64,000 nt of DNA from Olsenella sp. KGMB02461 (GCF_012584445.1 NZ_JABAHI010000008.1:310001-374000), one strand, 5' to 3'; positions 8,616 through 18,417 are shown, numbered from the stretch's first letter. Made by a program: numbers and translations. The notes: generated by a model not told the origin, from the sequence alone.

Positions 8616-9500
8616 CTACACCTTCTCGGGCACGTACTTGCCCAAAAGCCCCGAAGGCTTGATGAGCAGCACGATGATGAGCACAGCGAATACCACCGCA
8701 TCGGCCAATTGCGTGCCGATATAAGCTTTGGCGAAGATCTCGATGATGCCGAGAAGCACGCCGCCTAGCACGGCGCCCGGAATCGAGCCGATACCGCCAA
8801 AGACGGCGGCGGTGAAGGCCTTGATGCCAGGCATGGCGCCGGTGGTGGGCATAAGGGTGGGATAAGAGCTGCAGAGAAGCACTCCTGCCACCGCTGCAAG
8901 GCCAGAGCCAATGGCAAAGGTGGTGGAGATGGTGGTATCCACGTTGATGCCCATGAGGCGAGCGGCGCCGGGATCCTCAGAGCAGGCGCGCATGGCCTTG
9001 CCCATCTTGGTTTTGGTGGTGAACAGGCCCAGCACGACCATGATGATGACGCTGGCGCCAATGGTGATGAGGGTCTCAGCAGAGATGTTGAGCTGCCCGT
9101 CGAAGAGCTGAAGGCTCGGCAGGCCTGCGGCAATGGAAGGAAACACCTTGGGATTGGAGCCCCAGATGAGCAGTGCCAGGTTTTGCAGCAGGTAGGAGAC
9201 GCCAATGGCGGTGATGAGCACCGTAAGGCTTGGGGATTGGCGCAGCGGCTTGTAGGCGACGCGCTCGATAACGATGCCCAAAAGGGTGCAGCCGCAAATG
9301 GCGATGAGGACGCAAATAAGGGGGTTCATCCCCAGGTAGAACAGGGTCATGAACGCGATGTAGCCACCAACCATGATGACGTCGCCGTGGGCAAAGTTAA
9401 GCATCTTCGCTATGCCGTAGACCATGGTGTAGCCCAAAGCGATAATGGCGTACACGCTGCCTAAGCTTATGCCGTTGATGAGGTTGGTCAAAAACTCCAT
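8616..9500 (-). CDS. livH: Branched-chain amino-acid ABC transporter permease LivH
   Basis: 294-aa permease, the second membrane subunit. Hallmarks include the opening FLTNLINGISLGSVYAIIALGYTMVYG, NFAHGDVIMVGGY, and the ABC-contact loop FGGIGSIPGA. The ATG at 9500 has GGGAGG just upstream, so it is preferred to a Met five codons earlier. It is followed by livM after 9 nt. The permease genes are separated from livJ by 227 nt containing hairpins, allowing more binding protein than permease to be made. Confidence 0.93.
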   Translation of the reverse strand: MEFLTNLINGISLGSVYAIIALGYTMVYGIAKMLNFAHGDVIMVGGYIAFMTLFYLGMNPLICVLIAICGCTLLGIVIERVAYKPLRQSPSLTVLITAIGVSYLLQNLALLIWGSNPKVFPSIAAGLPSLQLFDGQLNISAETLITIGASVIIMVVLGLFTTKTKMGKAMRACSEDPGAARLMGINVDTTISTTFAIGSGLAAVAGVLLCSSYPTLMPTTGAMPGIKAFTAAVFGGIGSIPGAVLGGVLLGIIEIFAKAYIGTQLADAVVFAVLIIVLLIKPSGLLGKYVPEKV

Positions 9501-9575
9501 GCATCCTCCCTTCATGCCGAACTATGGATAGTGAGATGCCGTTCTAAAGAGGAAAGCTCGCCGGTTGAGGCGAAA

Positions 9576-9587
9576 GGGTTTCTCGGC
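9576..9587 (+). repeat. Copy of 12-mer GGGTTTCTCGGC
   Basis: Exact copy in the livJ-livH gap, extended to GGGTTTCTCGGCTAGGAAA. Part of a dispersed family: see 23907, 28739, 33066 and 56986 and near-copies at 21679, 42192, 49845 and 54867. Confidence 0.7.
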
Positions 9588-9654
9588 TAGGAAAACTTAA
9601 ATGCATCTTAAAAGAACGCCATTTAAAGCCCCAAGAAACCGTCCTCTAAAGAAC

Positions 9655-9682
9655 GGAGGTCACCTGAATATAGGTGACCTCC
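9655..9682 (-). terminator. Hairpin after livJ
   Basis: GGAGGTCACCT (9655-9665) and AGGTGACCTCC (9672-9682) form an 11-bp stem 45 nt after the livJ stop. There is no U-run directly after it. On the minus strand a second small stem (CCGT...ACGG) and then TTTCTTGGGG follow. It probably attenuates or protects the livJ message rather than ending all transcription. Confidence 0.55.
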
Positions 9683-9727
9683 GCCACAGAGGGGGCACTA
9701 TGTTACGTAGGCCTTACAAAGTAAGAG

Positions 9728-10972
9728 TTACTCCATGCCCACGTAGGCGCCGTTCTGGATGACCATGCCCTTGGGCTCCTTGGTGGCCTCGCCCGTGTCA
9801 GACCAAGCGATGGACTCGCCGGTGAGGCCGTCGAAGACGAAGTCGGAGGAGGTGAAGACCTCTACGAGCTTGTCGCAGATATCGGAAGCGCTCATGTCAG
9901 GGGTGCACTCGGCCTTCTCCAGGGCAGCCTGGAGCACATAGACGCAGTCATAGGCGTCGGCGGCAAATTGGTTGGGGGTCTCGTTGAACTTCTCCTTGTA
10001 GGCCTTGACGAATGCCTGGGTCTTTTCGTCAGAGGCATCGGCGTTGAAGGGGGTCAGAAGCATGACGCCCTCGGCCAGAGAGGTATCGAATCCCTCGAGG
10101 GAGAGGATGCCGTCCATGCCGTCTACGCCGAAGAACTTAGGGGCATAGCCCATGTCCTTGGCCTGCTTCAGGATGATGGAAGCGGGAGTGTAGTAGATGG
10201 GGAGGAACAGGATGTCTGCTTCGGCGGACTTGCAGCTGTTGAGCTGGGCAGAGAAGTCGGTGGCGCTATCGGCGGTGAAGGCCTCGTTGGCAACGACTTC
10301 AAGGCTGACATTCTTAGCCTCAGACAGGAATTTTTGGTCGATGCCGGTGGAGTAGGCGTCGGAGCTGTCGTAGATGATGCCTACCTTGGTGCCAAGCTTT
10401 TGCTCGGAGATGTACTTAGCGGAGGCAACGCCCTGGTTGGGGTCGGTGAAGCACATCTGGAAGACGTTGGGCTTGCGCTGCTCAGCCACATTGCCGTCGG
10501 CATCGGGCTGGCCACCGATGACGTCGGTGGAGGAGGCCGAAGGAGTGAGCTCGAAGATGTTGTCGGCAGAAGCCTCCTTGGAGACAGCGATGCAGGGAGC
10601 CGTGGTGGTGGTGCCCATGAGCATCTGCATGCCCCAGTCCTTCAGGGTGTTGAAGGCGTTGACGGACTTCTCAGCGTTGTTCTCGTCGTCCTCGAAGCGA
10701 TAGTCAAATTTGAATGTGGAGTCCGAAGCGTTGATCTCGTCCACAGCGATCTGAGCTGCGTTCTTGCAGGCGTTGCCATAGATGGCAGCAGGGCCGGTGA
10801 TGGGGCCGATGCCGCCCAGCTTGAACTTGCCGTCGCCACCCTCGGAAGAGCTGCCGCCGTTGTCAGAGCCGCCGGCGGAGTTGCCGCAACCGGTAAGGGC
10901 CACAGCGCCGGCTGCGCCAGCGACGCCCATTGCCTGTACAAAGCCGCGGCGAGAGATGTTGCTAAAGCTCAT
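9728..10972 (-). CDS. livJ: Branched-chain amino-acid-binding lipoprotein LivJ
   Basis: 414-aa periplasmic-binding-protein type 1 (Leu/Ile/Val-binding) that delivers substrate to LivHM. The N-terminus has a twin-arginine motif (SRRGFVQAMG) and a hydrophobic stretch ending in the lipobox LTGC, so it is probably Tat-exported and lipid-anchored. A Gly/Ser-rich linker follows (about 30-48), then GGIGPITGPAAIYG, the start of the ligand-binding lobe. The ATG at 10972 has GAGGGGG upstream; the frame extends 8 codons further without one. Confidence 0.93.
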   Translation of the reverse strand: MSFSNISRRGFVQAMGVAGAAGAVALTGCGNSAGGSDNGGSSSEGGDGKFKLGGIGPITGPAAIYGNACKNAAQIAVDEINASDSTFKFDYRFEDDENNAEKSVNAFNTLKDWGMQMLMGTTTTAPCIAVSKEASADNIFELTPSASSTDVIGGQPDADGNVAEQRKPNVFQMCFTDPNQGVASAKYISEQKLGTKVGIIYDSSDAYSTGIDQKFLSEAKNVSLEVVANEAFTADSATDFSAQLNSCKSAEADILFLPIYYTPASIILKQAKDMGYAPKFFGVDGMDGILSLEGFDTSLAEGVMLLTPFNADASDEKTQAFVKAYKEKFNETPNQFAADAYDCVYVLQAALEKAECTPDMSASDICDKLVEVFTSSDFVFDGLTGESIAWSDTGEATKEPKGMVIQNGAYVGME

Positions 10973-11158
10973 GATTCCCCCTCTTTCCGCGCTCACCCTT
11001 CCTTTGAAAAACCTCTATGCATCGGTGAGCGTATTGATATGTGGGGCAAATGGTAAAGAAAGAGTCCTCAATGGAAAAGTAAGAATCGAGATTTAAAAGC
11101 ACCTGAAACATTTTGTTCACGGAACGGGATTCCTGGAAGTCTCGTATCTATTCATATA

Positions 11159-11174
11159 GATGCCGCTCGGCATC
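11159..11174 (-). terminator. Small hairpin after murJ
   Basis: GATGCC-GCTC-GGCATC, a 6-bp stem 9 nt beyond the murJ stop. The minus-strand tail is TATATGAATAG, so it is weak as an intrinsic terminator. Confidence 0.35.
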
Positions 11175-11182
11175 GAGAGGCC

Positions 11183-13654
11183 CTAGTGCCCGATGCGCGC
11201 CGTGAGAGCACGCAGGAACTGGGCTTCCGGCCACTTTAGCACCAAGGCCATGCCATAGGTCACCAATAGAGCCGGGATGCCTCCTGCGATACAGAGCGCT
11301 ACAGACCGCATGAAGCCTGTGGGGCCAAAGCCTATAGCCCCTAAGGCCCAGACGATGCCAAAGCCTACAAGTGCCCCCGCAGCCCCAGCCACAAGGCTGT
11401 GCAAGCTGGCTTTGACCACAGAGCGAAGCCCCAGCTGCCCCAAGCCAGCACGCAACTGGATAAAGGCCACGAGGTCGACAGCGATATAGAACGCCAGCGA
11501 AGAGAGCGCCACCACATCGATGCCAAAGATGGGCGTGAAGATCATGCAGATAAGCACTTGAAGCACACCTGCCACAATAGAGGCCCAAGCGAAGATGGTG
11601 AGCTTGCGGTAGCTAGAACATACTTTTTGCAGGTAGGTGCATACACCATAGAGCGGCAGAGACAGCGATAGGCTCACCAGGTAAGAGCCCATGAGATGGA
11701 GTCCTTCTTGGCTGAACTTGCCCGCCCCTAGGATAACCATGAGCTCTGGAGAGAAAACGATGAGGTAGAGCATGAAGGGCACTAAAAAGAACAGGATGCG
11801 ATTGGTGCCTGCAGTGATGCCGGCCTTGAACCCCTCCATATCGTTGGAGGAAAAAGCCTCAGAGAGCTCTGTGAACATAGCAGTGGTGATGGGGATGGCC
11901 AGAATGGCGTAGGGCAGCGTGTACCAAAGCCTGGCATAATACATGACCGCCGAGCCCTCAGCGGTCACCTGCAACGCGCAGCTAGACTGCACTGATACCG
12001 TCACAAAGCTCACTATGGTCACCACGATGGAAGGCACGCCGATAGAAAGCGTCTCTTTGATTGCCGGGTCATGAAGGTCCACATAGGGTCGAATCCGCAC
12101 GCCTAGCTCATGCAGGCTTGGCACCTGCATGGCCACTTGAATGAAGACGCCTAAGGGATTGCCCACCGCAAGCACCATCACCGCCGCCGATGGGTTTGCA
12201 GGCAGCAGCCACGCATAGCCAAAGAACGATGCCATGCATATGAAATTATTAAAGATAGGCGCAGCAGTAGACCAGAAATAATGACGCTCAGCATTTAGGA
12301 TGCCCGAGATAATAGATGAAAGGGCATAGAGGACGATCTCAATAGCGAAGAACCTAAAGAACATGGTGGCTTCGCCATGATCGAAGCCCTCAGCTGCCCC
12401 CATGGATTGAGTGAGCACCACTTGATAGGCAAAAACCCAGCCTATCACCGTGATCGCACCCATAAGGATGCATACCAGGCTCGTGAGGTTGGAAACGTAG
12501 CGGTTGGCGCCCTCACGGCCCAGCTTGCGTTTAACAGAGAGATAGACTGGCAAAAACGCCGTGATGAGCATTCCGCCCATCACCAATTCGTAGAGCTGAT
12601 TGGGAAGATTGTTCGCAACGGTATAGGTGGAGGCTACTGCAGTGAGTCCCAACGCATAGGCCTGAGCCCAGGTGCGCAGGAAGCCTGTGAGGCGGCTCAC
12701 AATAACAAGTACCGACATCATGGCAGCGCTGCGTCCTACAGATTGATCTATCTCAACATGTTCATCCAAGTTTCGTGCAGCTACGCCGCTCGCACTATTC
12801 ATGGAAGAGGGAGTCTCTGATGTTGGCACCACTTCGCTTCCCTCCAAAGAGAGCGACAGTGCCTCCCCATCAGACTCTGCCCATTGCTCGCGCGCTGGCT
12901 CTTTCCAGTGCGCCCCGATCACAGGCTGAGATGGCTCGGGCTTCTCGGCAGCCTCTTGAGCGAGGAGCTCGTCCCACTGTCTCGAAGCATGGGCTGGGCG
13001 ATCGGTGGGATCTTCTTGAAACTCTGCTGTCTCGTCAAAGAAATGCTGGGCTCCGGGCTTTTTGGGCTTCCATGAACGCGAGCTGTCAAAGGCTGCCATG
13101 AACACACCCGTAGAGCTGGGTGAGACGAAGCGGCGCTCCCGAAGCTGGTCGCTTGCAGGCTCAGGAATTTTTGGGATATAGGGAGACGGCGCCGGCGCCG
13201 AAGGCGTGTAGGGAAGCGCTACCCCCGGGTCGAAGGGATCGGGCACCGCTTCATCGATCTGCTGACTCTGTTGAACACGCAGGACATCGGCGCTAGGAGT
13301 GGCCGCGGTTTTTTGGGAGGTGCGGGATTTCTCGAATGCCGCCAAAAAGGCCATGGTGGAGCCGGGGTCTCCCCCGCCCGTCTCTGGAGAAATGCCCTGA
13401 GGCGCCATCGACGCCGCCTGTTGGGGGCGATGGTCCTTCTGGGTAACCGAGAAGGACCTACCCTCGCTGTCCACGGGCGCATCGAGAGGTCGTGAAGACT
13501 CAAGAGGAACTTGGGCATCGGAGAGACGAGAGGATGCCTCTGAAAACTCGAGGTCTTCCACCTTCCATTGGGCGGTATCTTGAAGTTTCTCTTCTGGGGA
13601 TTCTTTGACCTCAGAGTTTTTTGAGTGCGCGGACAGTCGATGCCAGAAGGCCAT
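11183..13654 (-). CDS. murJ: Lipid II flippase MurJ with long disordered cytoplasmic N-terminus
   Basis: 823-aa protein. From about residue 305 to the end it is a MOP-superfamily MurJ/MviN flippase, which moves lipid II across the membrane for peptidoglycan synthesis. Landmarks are SRLTGFLRTWAQAYALG and NNLPNQLYELVMGGMLITAFLPVY. The first 300 residues are polar, Pro/Ser/Glu-rich and predicted cytoplasmic. They contain a short repeated motif, STMAFLAAFEKSR (about 99-111) and STGVFMAAFDSSR (about 181-193). N-terminal regulatory tails on actinobacterial MurJ are known, but this repeat is not one I recognise. Start ATG 13654 has GGAG 9 nt upstream. Confidence 0.92.
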   Translation of the reverse strand: MAFWHRLSAHSKNSEVKESPEEKLQDTAQWKVEDLEFSEASSRLSDAQVPLESSRPLDAPVDSEGRSFSVTQKDHRPQQAASMAPQGISPETGGGDPGSTMAFLAAFEKSRTSQKTAATPSADVLRVQQSQQIDEAVPDPFDPGVALPYTPSAPAPSPYIPKIPEPASDQLRERRFVSPSSTGVFMAAFDSSRSWKPKKPGAQHFFDETAEFQEDPTDRPAHASRQWDELLAQEAAEKPEPSQPVIGAHWKEPAREQWAESDGEALSLSLEGSEVVPTSETPSSMNSASGVAARNLDEHVEIDQSVGRSAAMMSVLVIVSRLTGFLRTWAQAYALGLTAVASTYTVANNLPNQLYELVMGGMLITAFLPVYLSVKRKLGREGANRYVSNLTSLVCILMGAITVIGWVFAYQVVLTQSMGAAEGFDHGEATMFFRFFAIEIVLYALSSIISGILNAERHYFWSTAAPIFNNFICMASFFGYAWLLPANPSAAVMVLAVGNPLGVFIQVAMQVPSLHELGVRIRPYVDLHDPAIKETLSIGVPSIVVTIVSFVTVSVQSSCALQVTAEGSAVMYYARLWYTLPYAILAIPITTAMFTELSEAFSSNDMEGFKAGITAGTNRILFFLVPFMLYLIVFSPELMVILGAGKFSQEGLHLMGSYLVSLSLSLPLYGVCTYLQKVCSSYRKLTIFAWASIVAGVLQVLICMIFTPIFGIDVVALSSLAFYIAVDLVAFIQLRAGLGQLGLRSVVKASLHSLVAGAAGALVGFGIVWALGAIGFGPTGFMRSVALCIAGGIPALLVTYGMALVLKWPEAQFLRALTARIGH

Positions 13655-13704
13655 GGATCTTACTCCGTTATAGAAATTGGCTGGCATATATGCCAGGCGA
13701 GAGG

Positions 13705-14199
13705 CTAGGTGATGTCTGCCACTATGGCACCTAAAAAGCCTATGAGCTGCTGAGGTTCGAGAATCAATTGGAGCCCTCGACGGCCAGCAGAGACTTCGAT
13801 GGTGTCATAGAGGAGAGCGGTCTCATCAATGATAGTCGGGAAAGGCCTCTTCATCCCTATAGGAGAGCACCCTCCACGAACATAGCCCGTGACCTCCTCC
13901 AAGTCTGCAAGTGGCAGTAACTCCAAGCGCTTTTCTTTTGCCGCTATAGCTGCCTTTTTGAGGTCTACAGAACAGGAGCAAGGGACACAGCACACCACCA
14001 CATCGCCATTGGAGCTTTTGCAGGTAATGGTCTTAAAGGCAGAGTCTGGGTCTTCTCCTAAGGCTTCAGCGACCGAGAGGCCGTAATCTCTATTGGCCAT
14101 CTGAGCATCGTCGTAGCATTTGAGCTCGTAGGCTATCTTGGCCCTATCCAGCTCTCGGCAGGCGTTCGTTTTATCAATCTTTTGAGATCGCTTAGACAT
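13705..14199 (-). CDS. ybaK: YbaK/EbsC family Cys-tRNA(Pro) deacylase
   Basis: 164-aa freestanding aminoacyl-tRNA editing domain homologous to the ProRS insertion domain. YbaK hydrolyses Cys-tRNA(Pro) mischarged by prolyl-tRNA synthetase. Recognisable are FKTITCKSSNGDVVVCCVP with the conserved lysine, the LADLEEVTGYVRGGCSPIGMKRPFPTIIDETA loop and the C-terminal SAGRRGLQLIL strand. It sits between murJ and uvrA on the same strand. Its start (ATG 14199) follows GAGGA. The genome-specific substrate cannot be told from sequence alone. Confidence 0.9.
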   Translation of the reverse strand: MSKRSQKIDKTNACRELDRAKIAYELKCYDDAQMANRDYGLSVAEALGEDPDSAFKTITCKSSNGDVVVCCVPCSCSVDLKKAAIAAKEKRLELLPLADLEEVTGYVRGGCSPIGMKRPFPTIIDETALLYDTIEVSAGRRGLQLILEPQQLIGFLGAIVADIT

Positions 14200-14227
14200 A
14201 GGGTTAGTCCTCTTGTTTGAATGGCAA

Positions 14228-14251
14228 GGCTCTAGGCATATGCCTAGAGCC
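14228..14251 (-). terminator. Perfect palindrome downstream of uvrA
   Basis: GGCTCTAGGCATATGCCTAGAGCC, 24 bp and fully self-complementary, 9 nt after the uvrA stop. The tail TTGCC is not a proper U-tract, so function as terminator or RNA-stability hairpin is uncertain. Confidence 0.45.
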
Positions 14252-14260
14252 TATACCCTC

Positions 14261-17134
14261 CTACCGAGCCACCTCTTCAAAAGCAGCGGTACGCTCAAGA
14301 ACAGGAGCCAAGAACTTTCCTGTCACAGAAGCTGGGTTCGCCGCCACCTCTTCTGGGATGCCTTGAGCGATGATCTGGCCGCCGCCGTCGCCTCCATCTG
14401 GGCCTAAGTCGATAATGTGATCCGCCACTTTGATGACATCCAGATTATGCTCGATCACCAAAACGGTATTGCCTGCATCCACCAATCGCTGAAGCACATC
14501 CAGAAGCTGTCGCACATCATCGAAGGAAAGGCCCGTGGTGGGCTCGTCGAGGATATAAAAGGTCTTGCCGGTTTGGCGTCTGTGAAGCTCTTTGGCCAGT
14601 TTGACTCGCTGGGCCTCGCCGCCAGAGAGAGTGGTGGCTGGCTGGCCTAGGCGAATATAGCCCAAGCCCACGTCATAGAGGGTTTGGAGCTTATTCTTGA
14701 TGGCAGGGATGGCGCCAAAAAACGCTAAGGCCTCTGTGACAGACATATCCAGGACATCGCTGATGGTCTTGTCATGATAGGTGATCTGCAAGGTTTCGCG
14801 GTTATAGCGCTTGCCGTGGCACACCTCGCAAGGAACGTAGACGTCGGGCAAGAAATTCATCTCAATCTTGATTTGCCCATCGCCCTTGCAGGCTTCGCAA
14901 CGGCCACCTGGCACATTGAAGGAGAATCGTCCTGGGGAGTAGCCCCTAAGCCGGCTCTCGGGAGTCGAGGCAAAAAGGGCGCGAAGATCGTCCCAAAGCC
15001 CAATATAGGTGGCAGGATTCGAGCGCGGAGTGCGTCCAATGGGCGCCTGGTCGATATCGATGACCTTATCGATCTGATCGATGCCGGTGAGGGATTTGTA
15101 GGGGCCCACGGGGCGCTGCGAGCGATGCACCGCGTTGGTGAGGGCAGGCGCCAGAGTATCGGTGACCAGCGAAGACTTGCCCGATCCAGAGACGCCGGTG
15201 ACCACCGTGAGGGTTCCTAGGTCAATGGTGCAGTCTATGTCTTTGAGATTGTGATGAGTGGCCCCCTTGAGCACCAGCTGGCCCTTATGGGGACAGCGAC
15301 GCTTCTGGGGCAGCGGAATGATCTTTCGCCCTGAGAGATAAGCTCCTGTGAGGGACTCGGGGCAGGCCATGATCTCTTGAGGCGTGCCGGCACATACCAC
15401 ATGGCCGCCCAGCTCGCCTGCACCCGGGCCCATATCCACCACGTAGTCTGCAGCACGAATAGTATCCTCGTCGTGCTCCACCACGATAACGGTATTGCCA
15501 AGATCTCTCAGGCGCTCAAGGGTGCCGATAAGACGATCATTATCCCTTTGATGAAGGCCAATGGAAGGCTCGTCCAGAATATAGAGCACGCCCATAAGGC
15601 CTGCGCCAATTTGAGTGGCTAGGCGAATACGCTGAGCCTCGCCGCCAGAAAGGGTGGCGCTGGCACGGGAAAGCGTGAGATAGTCGAGACCCACATCCAC
15701 CAAGAAGCGCAGGCGCTCGGCGATCTCGCGGACAATGCGCTCGCCAATAAATGATTGGCGCTCGGTGAGTTTGAGGTTTTGGAAGAACTCCAAGGAATTT
15801 CTGCAGCTCATCTGGCATACATCCCAGATGGATTTATCCCCCACTGTGACCGCAAGCATCTCTGGCTTAAGGCGCGCGCCACCGCAAGTAGAGCAGGGCT
15901 CTTCACGGATGTACTTCTCTAAACGCGCCTTGACGTTGTCATTGCTCGTCTCGTGGTAGCGTTCGAAGAGAATGGAGCGTATGCCAGAGAAGGTGGTGGT
16001 CCAGTGAGTGTCACGACCGTCTTTGGTGCGGTAATCCACGCGAATCTTTCGAGTGCCCAAGCCCTCCAGCAAGGCACGCTTGACCTTGGCAGGCAAGTCC
16101 TTCCAAGGAGTGGCAGGATCTTCGCCAAAATGGGTGACCACCGCATTGAAGATCTGCGGATAGTAGTTGGAACGGCTGAAGAAGGAGCCAAACACACCAT
16201 CGGCTACAGATTTGGCGGGGTCCTCGATAAGTGCCTCTGCGTCTACCACACGACGCATGCCCAAACCGTCGCAGTCGGGGCAAGCGCCATAGGGAGCGTT
16301 AAACGAGAAGTCACGTGGCTGCAGATCATCCATGGAGTGGCCATGGATGGGGCAAGCCAATGCCAGCGAGTAATTGAGCAATTGCTCAGGCATGGTCTCT
16401 GGATCCTGGCGATCAGGCAAGACATAGACAGCTACTTTGCCGGCTGCAAGTTTGGTGGCCTGCTCTACCGCCTCAGCCACTCGGCTACGCGCACTCTCGC
16501 GCACCACTACGCGATCGACTACCACGTCGATATCGTGCTTGTACTTTTTATCGAGACGAATCTCCTCTTCAAGCTCATAGACCTGGCCATCTACGCGCAC
16601 ACGTGAGAAGCCTTCGCGCTTGAGGTCGGCAAATAGCTTGGTGTATTCACCTTTGCGGCCCATGACCACAGGGGCAAGCACAAAGGCGCGGCGGCCATCA
16701 GCTGCCTCAAGAATCTTGTCCACCACTTGGTCTGTGGTTTGACGCTCGATCACTCGCCCGCATTCAGGGCAGTGAGGAATACCGATGCGAGCAAAAAGCA
16801 AGCGCAGATAATCATAGATTTCTGTAACCGTGCCAACCGTGGAGCGTGGGTTTTTGGAAGTGGTTTTCTGGTCGATGGACACTGCTGGAGACAAGCCTTC
16901 GATGGAATCAACGTCAGGCTTGTCCATTTGCCCTAAGAACTGCCTTGCATAGCTAGAGAGACTCTCCACATAGCGCCGCTGACCCTCCGCATAGATCGTG
17001 TCGAAGGCCAAAGAGCTTTTGCCTGAACCAGACAGTCCTGTGATCACGGCAAATTGGTTGCGCGGAATAGAGATATCTATATTTTGAAGGTTGTGCTCAC
17101 GTGCACCACGGATAACGATAGCTTCGGATGCCAA
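14261..17134 (-). CDS. uvrA: Excinuclease ABC subunit A
   Basis: 957-aa DNA damage sensor of nucleotide excision repair. It loads UvrB (encoded at 23928) on lesions. Two ABC ATPase modules are complete: Walker A GLSGSGKSS (about 33) and GVSGSGKSS (about 650), and signatures LSGGEAQRI and LSGGEAQRVKLA. Zinc-binding cysteine pairs are visible: CPECG, CPDC, CSTCGG, CEACKGDG and CEVCHG. Length is normal. It is preceded by the family-3 binding protein gene with a 170-nt gap, so it probably has its own promoter. Confidence 0.97.
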   Translation of the reverse strand: MASEAIVIRGAREHNLQNIDISIPRNQFAVITGLSGSGKSSLAFDTIYAEGQRRYVESLSSYARQFLGQMDKPDVDSIEGLSPAVSIDQKTTSKNPRSTVGTVTEIYDYLRLLFARIGIPHCPECGRVIERQTTDQVVDKILEAADGRRAFVLAPVVMGRKGEYTKLFADLKREGFSRVRVDGQVYELEEEIRLDKKYKHDIDVVVDRVVVRESARSRVAEAVEQATKLAAGKVAVYVLPDRQDPETMPEQLLNYSLALACPIHGHSMDDLQPRDFSFNAPYGACPDCDGLGMRRVVDAEALIEDPAKSVADGVFGSFFSRSNYYPQIFNAVVTHFGEDPATPWKDLPAKVKRALLEGLGTRKIRVDYRTKDGRDTHWTTTFSGIRSILFERYHETSNDNVKARLEKYIREEPCSTCGGARLKPEMLAVTVGDKSIWDVCQMSCRNSLEFFQNLKLTERQSFIGERIVREIAERLRFLVDVGLDYLTLSRASATLSGGEAQRIRLATQIGAGLMGVLYILDEPSIGLHQRDNDRLIGTLERLRDLGNTVIVVEHDEDTIRAADYVVDMGPGAGELGGHVVCAGTPQEIMACPESLTGAYLSGRKIIPLPQKRRCPHKGQLVLKGATHHNLKDIDCTIDLGTLTVVTGVSGSGKSSLVTDTLAPALTNAVHRSQRPVGPYKSLTGIDQIDKVIDIDQAPIGRTPRSNPATYIGLWDDLRALFASTPESRLRGYSPGRFSFNVPGGRCEACKGDGQIKIEMNFLPDVYVPCEVCHGKRYNRETLQITYHDKTISDVLDMSVTEALAFFGAIPAIKNKLQTLYDVGLGYIRLGQPATTLSGGEAQRVKLAKELHRRQTGKTFYILDEPTTGLSFDDVRQLLDVLQRLVDAGNTVLVIEHNLDVIKVADHIIDLGPDGGDGGGQIIAQGIPEEVAANPASVTGKFLAPVLERTAAFEEVAR

Positions 17135-17304
17135 GAAGCTGCCTCCTCAAAAGTACGGGCGACCTAAAACCGCGTCATGGCTTTAAGTTCGATAGGGAAC
17201 GGATTCGAAGATAGGAATTTTCCAGAAGCAACAGGATCGCTTCGCATAGGACCCTGCAATCTACCAGAAAATAAATCCTCGACCGTTATGCCCGAACAAT
17301 TGTA

Positions 17305-18219
17305 CTACTCTGATTCCAACATAGTCGCGTCGGCAGCTTCTTTAGCGTCTTTCCACATTGCTTGCGCATCGCTTTCGCTTATTGAGGCAAGTCCGCTGTT
17401 GATGCCGTCCAAAAGGGCTGCGTCGTCTCGGCGCACTGCCATGCGCACCCATTGTGCGCTCACCTTGTCCAGTGCTCCCTCGGGCAGAGGCACTAAAGTA
17501 AGCTCTGGAAACAGCTCGGCAGCACTTTCAAAGCCACGGCGATCTACCACCGTTGCATCGATCTCTTTATCCCGCACTTTCACGCATGCGTTGGTGCGAT
17601 TCGAATAAGGCATCAAATGCACTGCACCAGGAATAGCTCCAATGGCTGCATCAAGATCCGTATTTGCACGAGCAGCCATGAGAGCGCCGCTAAGCTGTTC
17701 TACCTGAGATGCCTGAGCATAAGGTGAGTCAACACGCGTCACCACGGCCAGCTCTACTGGCGCATAGGCATCGCTGAAAGACAAGCTGGTGTCGTTGGAA
17801 TCATTGTAGACAGCAGATACCGCAACGTCGATATAGCCACGCTTGAGGTATTCAGCCAGATCAGCATGGTCAACATCCAAGATGCACGCCCGGCATCCAA
17901 GTCTATGGGCCAGATAGGTGACTACCGCCACATCAAAACCGGCGGCGTAATGCTTGCTGTTTTCTAGAGGGACTGCCCCCTGGACCTCCTTGTCCACCAG
18001 CATCTCGTAGGCAGGGTTAAAGCAGTCAACGCCCACACGCAAGGAGGCCTGAGAAGGTGTGAGCGCTTCCACAGGAGACATGCAGCCTGAAATAGGAGCC
18101 ATTGCAGCGGCGCCCACTAATGCAGCGCCCAATTTAGTGCATACTGAGAGGAATTGCCTGCGGTCCATAGAGCGTGGGCAGGAATCGAGTTGCGCCCGTT
18201 GTGGTTCGAGAAAACCCAT
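17305..18219 (-). CDS. Family-3 solute-binding lipoprotein (amino-acid type)
   Basis: 304-aa extracytoplasmic protein resembling polar amino-acid ABC transporter binding proteins (SBP family 3): LRVGVDCFNPAYEM, then AGFDVAVVTYLAHRLG, AEYLKRGYIDVAVSAV and FSDAYAPVELAVV. The N-terminus carries DRRQFLSV and, 20 residues on, the lipobox ISGC, that is, a twin-arginine lipoprotein signal. The start at 18219 has AGGGGGT 7 nt upstream. A Met 17 codons later (MDRRQF) is closer to the signal but lacks a ribosome site. No permease or ATPase is adjacent, so it is an orphan receptor. Confidence 0.82.
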   Translation of the reverse strand: MGFLEPQRAQLDSCPRSMDRRQFLSVCTKLGAALVGAAAMAPISGCMSPVEALTPSQASLRVGVDCFNPAYEMLVDKEVQGAVPLENSKHYAAGFDVAVVTYLAHRLGCRACILDVDHADLAEYLKRGYIDVAVSAVYNDSNDTSLSFSDAYAPVELAVVTRVDSPYAQASQVEQLSGALMAARANTDLDAAIGAIPGAVHLMPYSNRTNACVKVRDKEIDATVVDRRGFESAAELFPELTLVPLPEGALDKVSAQWVRMAVRRDDAALLDGINSGLASISESDAQAMWKDAKEAADATMLESE

Positions 18220-18417
18220 GACGCACCCCCTAAATTCAAGTTACACTACATTACCTGAATGCCGTCTTAAAGATATAGTAGGCACTTGAGTGGCACCTGT
18301 CAAACAACTAAAGTTGCGCATTTTGCCAATTACCTGGGTATTTGGGCAATTGGTTTCATTTATGTCCTAATTCTCACACCTTTCAGATCCCTGTATTTCC
18401 CCCATCTTTTTACTTTG

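Noticed and set aside
9968-11056. 362-codon open frame opposite livJ
   Set aside because: Val/Gly-rich shadow of an unambiguous binding-protein gene.
14228-14251. Attachment or resolution site at the 24-bp palindrome after uvrA
   Set aside because: No mobile gene nearby; position right after a stop codon fits an RNA hairpin.
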